Source of the DNA: Bolinopsis microptera
Lineage: Eukaryota; Ctenophora; Tentaculata; Lobata; Bolinopsidae
Reading direction: 5' to 3'
DNA: 64,000 bases
Assembly (NCBI RefSeq): GCF_026151205.1
Contig: NC_087075.1
Location: forward strand, 8,483,303 to 8,547,302
This document shows, piece after piece, positions 56,568 through 64,000 of this stretch. The notes beneath the pieces are model-generated. The model worked only from the letters and a program-made list of their open reading frames with translations, made no database searches and was not told where the DNA came from. A program made the translations under genes and the position numbers. Numbering within the stretch: position 1 is the stretch's first letter; each line of letters begins with the position of its first letter.

Positions 56568-56980
56568 ATGAAAGTGGTGAACCCGTTGACGTACAAGAGA
56601 CCAAAAGCTCACGATGCAGCTAAGATACTCTACACCAACCAAACCAGATCAAAGAGGATTTTCAACTGTGTGGCGGCCATTGGTGGTTTCGTGGGCGTAA
56701 CTTGTATCCTTTACAATGCAACTTCAAATTCAGCAAATTTATTTGTCTTAGAATGTCTTGTGTGAACTAAATTATTCATACTTGTTTAAAATATTTCCAC
56801 TGATTAAGCTAAAAATCCTTCAGTATATAAAATATAAATGCTTGTGAAAATTCCTGAACAAAAATCACAGACTGGGTGTCGACTTTCAGACAGAAGAAAC
56901 AGCTACGAAACTTAGCAGAGCTCGAGCAAGAGTACGGTTATTTAGAAGAACCAACTCCCCCAGGCGCTGCTGTGAGTTGA
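56568..56980 (+). CDS. Small single-pass membrane protein, tandem copy 1
   Basis: Exons 56568-56703 and 56871-56980 join in phase 1 to give 81 residues: MKVVNPLTYKRPK, a basic NQTRSKR, one hydrophobic segment (about 31-50, CVAAIGGFVGVTYWV), then a charged helix FRQKKQLRNLAELEQEYGYL and a Pro-rich end. A short soluble head, one helix and a charged tail resemble small mitochondrial inner-membrane assembly factors such as COA3, but I do not recognise a family-specific motif. Copy 2 lies 0.6 kb downstream. The GACAATG start context directly follows a TGCTGTAG acceptor-like site, shared with copy 2. The donor T/GTATCC is weak; the split is supported by alignment to the intronless copy. Confidence 0.65.
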
Positions 56981-57583
56981 GCTCTGCTGACTGCATCGTT
57001 CAAGTGACCCATCCCTTGATCCAACGTGAAGAAATCAGGAATCGTTAACGACAGTTATGCTTAACTTATTGAGGTGAAATGATGGAAAACGTTCAGAACT
57101 AGCTGATTGTGCAGTGTTGAAAACAATTAATTTATTAAAGTTGAAGCTCGTTTTAGGGCTTTACTTTGTAGCATCTGGATCTTCTCATTATGATATTACA
57201 TTAAAGCTGTAATATATCTTGTTGTGTTGTCGACAAGTCTATACCGACCCTCTGCAATCAGATATGTCTCAATTTATGAATGTTTGGTAGAACCAGAAGA
57301 TGTTTACTCAAATTATTACATAATTATATTGGCTATTAAAAAGCAAGGTTCACTCGACTCAGCTTGTTGGTTTGTCATGTTGAGAAGACTAGATTGAGTT
57401 GATCTATAATTGTGTTCCTAAATAGTTTTGTAATTAGTGGTGACGATTTGTTTGTAAATGAAGAATCTTAATTGTCCATTTTCTGGAATATATGAAGACA
57501 AAATTAAGGCAACAATGTCCCATTTAGTAACCAGTGATCGGCTTCGTGAATAAGACACGTAATTTTTGTTTATTCATAGGACA

Positions 57584-57787
57584 ATGAAATTCGTGGATCC
57601 GTTGACTTATTTTAAGACTCTGCAGCCACACAATCAAGCAAGGGTGGCAATAACCGTCTTGGCGGGCCTGACTTTGATAGCTCTCAACGTCAATTCAACA
57701 CCGTTACAACGACAGAAGACTCAGCTACGAAAGTTAGCAGACTCCAAAACAGATGAGCCAGCTCTTTCGAATAGCCCTCAGTCGTGA
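57584..57787 (+). CDS. Small single-pass membrane protein, tandem copy 2
   Basis: A single exon of 67 residues: MKFVDPLTYFKT, one hydrophobic segment (about 22-39, VAITVLAGLTLIALNV), then LQRQKTQLRKLADSKTDEP. It aligns with copy 1 across its whole length (PLTY at the start; QRQKTQLRKLAD against FRQKKQLRNLAE). It has no intron where copy 1 has one. It is preceded by TTTATTCATAG then GACAATG, the same acceptor-plus-start context as copy 1, so duplication was at DNA level rather than by retroposition of a spliced mRNA, or the gene acquired a 5' splice site later. Family not identified. Confidence 0.6.
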   Translation: MKFVDPLTYFKTLQPHNQARVAITVLAGLTLIALNVNSTPLQRQKTQLRKLADSKTDEPALSNSPQS

Positions 57788-58319
57788 TGTGACTGTAAAG
57801 TGTAAAGTGACCCAATTCTCTTCTGTAAAAGAAATGAGAAAATTCCTTGTTCCTACAAAGAAAGTTGCTGATGGTCTGAATCATCTTTTACCAGTACACA
57901 GATGTTGATTCTGGTGGGGAGGTGAAGCATATTTTTCGACGCGTAACAGTAATTAATCAGTCAGCATCCACTATTGACCAATCAAGACCACCCCGGCCCA
58001 GAATCACTGTCACATGTCAAAATAATATGCCTAGCCCTAACTAGAATCCACATATATTCAGAATCTGAGACGAATGATACTGATACTGATAGATAAACCA
58101 GAAAACAAGAAGCAGTCTGATTGCTGGCTCTGTTTGAATCAATTAATTTATTGATTGATAACAAACCATGATTTGCTTACGAAGGTAATAAAAAAAACTT
58201 ATTTGTTCCCGGAATATTATGTTTGTTATGAATTGTTGAAACAACATTTGTAATGAAAACATTCTATTTCAATTTGTCTGAAGAATACAAGAATGTGATT
58301 ATAACCATAAATTGCAGAT
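57788..58319. other. Intergenic, no supported gene
   Basis: Probable 3'UTR of the membrane protein gene followed by AT-rich sequence. Confidence 0.4.
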
Positions 58320-58344
58320 AGGAGCCATCTACTTAATAGTCCGT

Positions 58345-58575
58345 CAAATAGGGAGGGGGGAGGGGTGGTTTTGTAATTTCGCACAGTACAGGGGGAGGGG
58401 GTGGTTTCTGAAAATCTGGAAATTTTGGCAGAATTAACGAAAAAGTCCCATTTATTTCAACTCTTTGACACTAATTACTTTGTAAGTATAGATCCCTGTA
58501 TTTTGAACGAAAAGTCGATTCCCAGAGCAGATCATGATAGCCGAGTTGTATTCCGATTCGTACTATAAGTCTAAA

Positions 58576-58610
<35 letters not shown>

Positions 58611-58612
58611 GG
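58345..58612. repeat. G-rich block with poly-G tract
   Basis: GGGAGGGGGGAGGGGTGGTTTT (58352), GGGGGAGGGGGTGGTTT (58391) and a pure G run of about 31 bases (58579-58609) followed by TGGTTTT share the G-run plus TGGTTTT pattern. The first two are strong G-quadruplex candidates on the plus strand. Confidence 0.8.
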
Positions 58613-59082
58613 TTTTGATTAAATTCTCGCAACGACAGATCGGCGAGATGCACGCTACTGTGCCTCGCCGAGCTGCGATGAATTGACACCGTCAATTAAC
58701 CGTTAACCTGAACAGGAAGCTTCTTTGTATCATGCACGTGGTGACCCCCACTGTCGCTTCACTATATTATTATATAGTAGAGTTCACTACTGTAGAGTTT
58801 CGACGATTTGTATCAAATACTAGACTGTCGACCAAGTGCCAAGACCGTCGACAAGTCCAACTCTGCGCGCGTTTTGGTATGTTATAAACCTTAAACCTAT
58901 AACATTGTCCAGGAAGCTCGAAAAGTTGAAAGGGCGCCGCGCACAGCGGCCGGACTGGCGTGCCAGATTGCAAATAATAATTTACAATTTAGCACGCTTG
59001 TTTATTTCAATGAAATTGATATTGCATATAAGTATAACATATAACTTAAAATTTAACTTCTCACAAAACTGGCTCTTACTAA
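58613..59082. other. Intergenic, no supported gene
   Basis: No exon-like ORF; GC-rich patches around 58650-58680 and 58860-58960 are not explained. Confidence 0.4.
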
Positions 59083-59242
59083 TTCGCTCGCCCAAAAATT
59101 TCACGTGCCCATAACTCTCCAGGGAAGCATTTTTACCCTACGTCATGGGGGTGATTCGGAATCAGCGTTCAAAAATACACCGATTCATACCGAAAGGGCC
59201 TTTTCACAAGAATTTTATTAAAATTTGGGCGAGCGATTTAGT
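59083..59242. mobile_element. Possible fold-back/MITE with 24-bp inverted ends
   Basis: TTACTAATTCGCTCGCCCAA near 59084 is the near-perfect inverse of TTGGGCGAGCGATTTAGTAG near 59223. The 160-bp element has no coding content. No clear target duplication is visible, so class is open. Confidence 0.5.
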
Positions 59243-60502
59243 AGAAGCGTTCAATGTTACGCGCGTTTGGTAACTTAACCTGTCGTTATGCGCGCACGGC
59301 GCAGGTTTAGCTGTATAGCTAGCTTAGAATGAATTGTTGTACTGGGTGCTGAAATGTACTTTTACCTGAAAATAAACTAATGCGCGTTCCAAAATATCGA
59401 GCTACGTTTTCAACCCTACGACCGTTAACTAGACCAAGCAAATTGTAACACGTGACAACAAGAAATGCCCTGCATCACTGCATGCATAATGTAACAAGCA
59501 ACGCATCGCATCCTGTGGAATCAAGCAACACACCAACTTGTCATGTAGAGTTAACACGTGATAACAGAGGTGCAAACTGATCAACTATCGATCTTACAGT
59601 TTGTCAATGACCATTGATTAAAAGTTTCGGCTGTTATTACTTGACGAATGAAATGTTTAAAAATAATTATAAATTGGCTGTCGAGTTTCTTAAGAGTGTG
59701 AATTAGTTGAGGATGCAACATGTTTGCTGACGTAATCACGTGATCATAGGTTTTAACTTTCATTGAACCACAATGTTACGACTGTTTTGTAATGCAACAA
59801 TAAAAAACAACATGTCAATTGTTACATTAAAAACTTTTAAATTAATAAGCATGACTGAGACCGCATACACATTACACTTTTTGTAATGTAATCACTTTCA
59901 CAGAATGCAGGCATTTTGTCTTTTGACGAAGTTAAATCTGCTTGTTTTCAATAAATTAATAAACGTTGTAAGAATATAAAACATTGTATAATACATCACT
60001 TGATACTTTGAACATATATAAAAGCAAACAGTATAAAACGTGGACTAAGCCTTTGTTACAGGCTACAGCAGTTGCTATGGCAACCCTTATTTAATTATCT
60101 AGAAAATGTTCTTTGCACAGTGCAGATATCAACAGAGCAGTTTGGAGATCTCTACTGAAATTGTATTAAAGTTTTACAAATTAATTTAAGTACTGTGGAC
60201 CATTTTCAGAACACCACAAGAAAGCCAGACAAATTTAAAGTGATCCTAAATATTCCCAAAAACTCTTGTCATGCGAAAATCATCATTGTCTGAAAATGTA
60301 TTCTAATGCTAATCTTGTCCAGTACAATGGAAATTACAAAGGTCACTACAACTAAAACTTATTCACCGTGAGAAAAAATCCATCGTGCATTAAAACTCTG
60401 ACTTTACAAAACACCATAAAACTTTAACATGACACCCGAATTCATGGTAACATAAGATGGATAATAAATTAAAACTCTTAAATATTTCATCAACTAATGA
60501 GT
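59243..60502. other. Intergenic and 3'UTR of the lysine-rich gene
   Basis: AT-rich. The part next to 60503 probably holds the 3'UTR of the minus-strand gene; no other gene seen. Confidence 0.45.
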
Positions 60503-63500
60503 TCAATCATCAAAGAAAGAGTCAGCTGCAATTTTCGAATCGGCTTCAGCAGTTTTAACTTCCTTCGTCGAACTTTTGTCCCCATGAACTTCACCATTTG
60601 GTGTTACCTTTTCAACCTCCTCTTTAAAGGATGGTGCTTCTTCTGAAGGTGGTTTTGCTGCCTCTTTTGGCGATTTTTTGGCTTCTTTTGGTGGTGTTTC
60701 TTTTTCCGTAAGCGGTTTCTTGGCTTCTTTTGGCGGTGATACTTTTTCGACTGGCAGTTTTTTGGCTTCTTTTGGCGGCGATAATTTTTCAGCAGGCAGT
60801 TTTTCAGCTTCTTTTGGTGGCGATACTGTTTCAGCTGGCAGTTTTTCGGCTACTTTTGGCGGTGATACTTTTTCTGCTGGTTGTTTTTCAGCTTCTTTTG
60901 GCGGCGATACTTTTTCTGCTTTGGTAGATTTTGCATCTTCTTTTTGTGACAATTTTTCTACTGGCTGTTGAGCGGCATCCTTTTTAGGCGTTGAAGGTAC
61001 ATCTTTTTGTTTTTCCGGTGTCTTTTTGGGTGCCTTTGGTTCTACTGGAGGCTGGGCTTCTTTTGGTGGTGCGGCGGCTTTTTTTGGGGACGTTTTTTCT
61101 TTGGGAGCTGCTGCTTTCTTTTTTTCCTCTTTTTCTGTCGCTTTTACCAAAGTTTCTATTTCTTGCGTTGGAGGATCATCCTCTTTTGTTCCCTTATTTT
61201 CAGTTGCAGCTGGTTTCTTACCGTCTTCCTTAACACTATCCTTTTTGACCGCACCCTCCTTATTACCCGGCCGTTGTTTGGCTGTTTTGGGCCGTGTAGG
61301 CGCGGAGGAAGTAGGTGCGGGTATAATTTCACATTCCACCTTGGGCGGCTCTGCTGTTATCGGGCGACAAAACTCTTCATCTGGCTGAAGAGGTTTTGGT
61401 TCAATATATCTGTCATACGATTTATTCTAAAAATTAACATTAAAAACATTATTTCCACAAAAATATGACAGTTCAGTGGGTGTGATTGTTGGTTTATCCG
61501 AAAAATTAAGCGAAAAAAACCAATAAAGTTTCAGTACCTTGTCACTTAAATCAATAGTCTCTCTACTCTCGATGTGGAAATCAACTCCTTCCCTCTCTAT
61601 GCAACCGATATCGGAACATTTATCATCCACCTCTTCGAACGTTATATCTACATCTGCGTTACTATTAATCTGAAAACAGAACAGATTGGTGTTAAATGAT
61701 GTGACTTGTTATCTTTTTTTCTAGCTGGTCAGCTGGAGCAAATCTTTTAACAAGGTACTTCTGTATTAAGTCACTCTTAGAATAGTATGTGATTTGTAGA
61801 AATTGAGCAACTCAAAGACGTTAGATCATCAAGTTTATGTAACTTCACCGTCTATTAGCACGTTTGTTGAAAGGTCGCTGGTCGGTTGAAATGATTGTTG
61901 AAAGATCTCGCTCTATTCTTGATACTAATTATGTTTCACCTCTAAGGCGTGCATGTTTACCATTGATTAACCATTATATAGTTTTAATACGTTCAACACT
62001 ACTGTATAAAGATAATTTGAGGAAACGATGTAACAGAGTCGATATATTTTAATGTTGCCATGGGGTGGCATGTCCCCATACATCGTGGTCCGGTAGTTTC
62101 ATTGCGTCTGTATATATGATGGGAGGGAGAATAGATAAATATAGATCTTTTATAGATCAAACATATTACGATCTTTCAATCTTCAGTCATCCTTCCATAA
62201 ACTTTTCAATCAACCTTTCAATCGACCGGTGAAGACAAACTTACCACACATACCACACATACCACAAATACCACGAATACCACAAATACCACAAATAACA
62301 CAAATACCACAAATACCACAAATACCACAAATAACACAAATAACACAAATACCACAAATACCACAAATACCACAAATACCACAAATACCACATCGAACCA
62401 CAAATACTTAGAACACAAATAACACAAATACCACAAATACCACAAATACCACAAATACCACAAATACCACAAATACCACATCGAACCACAAATACTTAGA
62501 TAGCACGCTGTTCATTGAACACTCGACAAAATGCATGCAACAAAAAATAAAGTAAAAAACAATGGAAACCTCCTCAACTTCAACAGTGATAACGTCCCCT
62601 TTAAACTTAAGTTTCTTCTTTCCCTTTTTCAGCGCCTTTTTCTTCACTTTATCCAGGTCTTCTTTCTGAGAAACCGTTCAGTAAAACATAAACCGTTCAG
62701 TAAAACATAAAACACATGTCTGGACTGATTACGCCTAATATGGTAATAATATGTGTGGTTTCAGTCTCGCTCTAAACGACACTAATTGTGCAATAAAGAC
62801 AATGATATGTGGCTTGAAATGTGGCAAGTTCGGAGATTGTGAAGCTCTCAAGATTTATCTGTTGTTATAAAGCGCTGTGTAAGCTTTATGTCGGGCAGGG
62901 CCACCAGAGAAAAGTACATGATACAAGATAGGTTAAAATATTGTTAAACTAGTGAATATCTCTGGGGGTGTTTAATTTAACCACATCTTGAGAATTTGTT
63001 GGTTAAAAGTACATACTTAGTTCAAGCTGTTATGCATGTGATATGATTAAACAACTAAATGTCTTGTCTGGAAAACTTAAAAATCCTATTTTTGATTCCA
63101 CAATTAAGATTTTAACAAAATTTTGCTCAGTTTAGACGTTCTCGAAACCTCTTAGAAAACCATCTCAATAGAAACCGAATGTCAATTGTGCATGCGATGT
63201 TCTTAAACAACTATGTATCTTGGTCTGAAAAATTTAAAAAATGTATTTTCGGTCCCACAATTGATTATTCCAAAGAAACTTGTTCAGCTTAGAAAATTTT
63301 AAAACATTCTCCAAACCTCTGAGAAAACCATCTTGTTTTTGATGCATTTTTCTTCCCAGCTTAAGTCCTGAAGTTTCCGTAAAAGTTGATCTTCGCACTG
63401 GAACCTGGGATGTGGTGAACAAGATTAATTAATTAATTAATTATCTCTGAAATGTGGTGAACACGATTAGAAATTGTTACGAAGTCTGGATCCAAATCTA

Positions 63501-64000
63501 CCTTACACTGGGATCAGATGTTTGACTGTTTACTAGGTACCATCTAAAATTCTGAATAAATATTTTGCTATTATACGATGGTATAACGAGTGAAACGACC
63601 GTATGGTACTATTCGTTACCTAATATCTCCGAATTTGATATTCGTTCAATAATCAAACGAACTAGTTTGACGAGTGAGTTTAATTATTGTCCTAATCACA
63701 TTATAAGGGAGTGATATTGTTTAATTGATGTTATTTAATAATATATAAATTGATTATACACCTGCCTGAAAAAAACTGAAGGCACTAGTCTTGCTAGTGT
63801 TATTAATAATAGTTATATTATATGAGACAAGAGAAACGCCATCTTAGGACGCGAGGAGAGTTAGGACTAACATCTCGTGCCAGTACTTATATTATTATTA
63901 ATCAATTATCTCGCTTTCTGATCTGTATATTTACACAAGGTCTTTATGCAGTAAAATTACCCTTACCAGGTGCTCATTCGATTCACAAGGACGAAAGTAT
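60503..64000 (-). CDS. Lysine/proline-rich repeat protein with coiled-coil segment (3' part, gene runs off the window)
   Basis: Exons, 5' to 3': beyond 64000 to 63967, 63404-63317, 62665-62570, 61669-61538, 61426-60503. All joins keep phase (2, then 0 three times). The N-terminal part seen is helical (QLLRKLQDLSWEEKCIKNKM), followed by a basic KKKALKKGKKKLKFKG, acidic IEREGVDFHIESRETIDLSD, and DRYIEPKPLQPDEEF. The large last exon is Lys/Pro/Glu/Ala-rich and holds about six 14-residue repeats of the form KVSPPKEAEKLPAE, ending DSFFDD. Such KSPPK-type tails occur in neurofilament, MAP and axonemal proteins and may bind microtubules or be phosphorylated at SP sites, but the family is not recognised. 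The 5' end is outside the window. Confidence 0.75.
60680..60935 (-). repeat. 42-bp coding minisatellite
   Basis: Six in-frame copies of a 42-bp unit encode the 14-residue PPKEAEKLPAE repeats of the last exon. Copies differ at a few codons, mostly preserving Lys, Pro and Glu. Confidence 0.85.
62243..62500. repeat. (ACCACAAAT)n minisatellite
   Basis: About 25 copies of the 9-bp unit ACCACAAAT (with AACACAAAT variants) in an intron of the lysine-rich gene. A higher-order copy ends in ATCGAACCACAAATACTTAG twice (about 62391 and 62480). Confidence 0.9.
62666..63316. other. Intron of the lysine-rich gene
   Basis: AT-rich, no repeats or exons recognised apart from a duplicated AAACCGTTCAGTAAAACATA (62671 and 62690 area). 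Confidence 0.45.
63405..63966. other. Intron of the lysine-rich gene
   Basis: AT-rich; contains the second copy of the short interspersed repeat at about 63833-63868 and a TTAATTAATTAATTAATTA run at about 63425. Confidence 0.45.

Noticed and set aside
60678-61468. Plus-strand ORFs rich in Phe, Gly and Ser
   Set aside because: Antisense shadows of the lysine/proline-rich last exon.
62210-62489. Cys/Gly/Ile and Val-Phe repeat ORFs
   Set aside because: Translations of the ACCACAAAT minisatellite in an intron.

Overview
This is eukaryotic, almost certainly animal, nuclear DNA. It is AT-rich, coding exons are short with GT/AG borders, and long stretches hold only degenerate tandem repeats, microsatellites and small transposons. 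I see no rRNA, tRNA, CRISPR or prokaryotic gene. The recognisable genes (Fritz/WDPCP, class A GPCR, PPP1R15-like, SRSF2-like) fit a metazoan. A marine invertebrate or non-bilaterian is a guess that the sequence alone does not settle. Exons were joined by hand using reading-frame phase, splice-site sequence and remembered protein families; no search was run.

Layout. Positions 1-26,700 look gene-poor: at least ten local tandem-repeat blocks, one 289-bp hAT-like MITE (11,924-12,212) and a decayed repeat-coding ORF (7,759-8,160). Positions 26,781-29,160 hold two minus-strand genes for small acidic proteins. The upstream one has an LWNSF-type motif and a KRVQF PP1-binding motif typical of PPP1R15 (GADD34/CReP), and a composite C/EBP-CRE element lies about 1.1 kb upstream. 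Positions 32,802-50,418 are a plus-strand Fritz/WDPCP homologue. Its 9-kb intron holds two nested minus-strand genes (a rhodopsin-family GPCR and an ankyrin-repeat gene), an inverted pair of dispersed repeats, and a second MITE inserted in one of them. Positions 50,995-55,882 carry two SRSF2-like splicing factor genes in tandem. Positions 56,568-57,787 carry a tandem pair of tiny single-pass membrane protein genes. At the right edge (60,503 to beyond 64,000, minus) lies the 3' part of a gene for a coiled-coil and lysine/proline-rich repeat protein.

Themes. Three tandem gene pairs occur within 31 kb, and in two of them the paralogues differ in intron positions. Several start codons sit just after a 3' splice-site-like sequence, pointing to 5'UTR introns or spliced-leader trans-splicing. 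TCACGTGAC E-boxes are unusually frequent, with a duplicated module directly before the SRSF2-like start codon. WDPCP is a planar cell polarity and ciliogenesis effector; the SR proteins act in nuclear pre-mRNA splicing; PPP1R15 proteins direct PP1 to eIF2-alpha in stress responses. Nothing in the window links these into one pathway, and I found no convincing novel multi-gene system.
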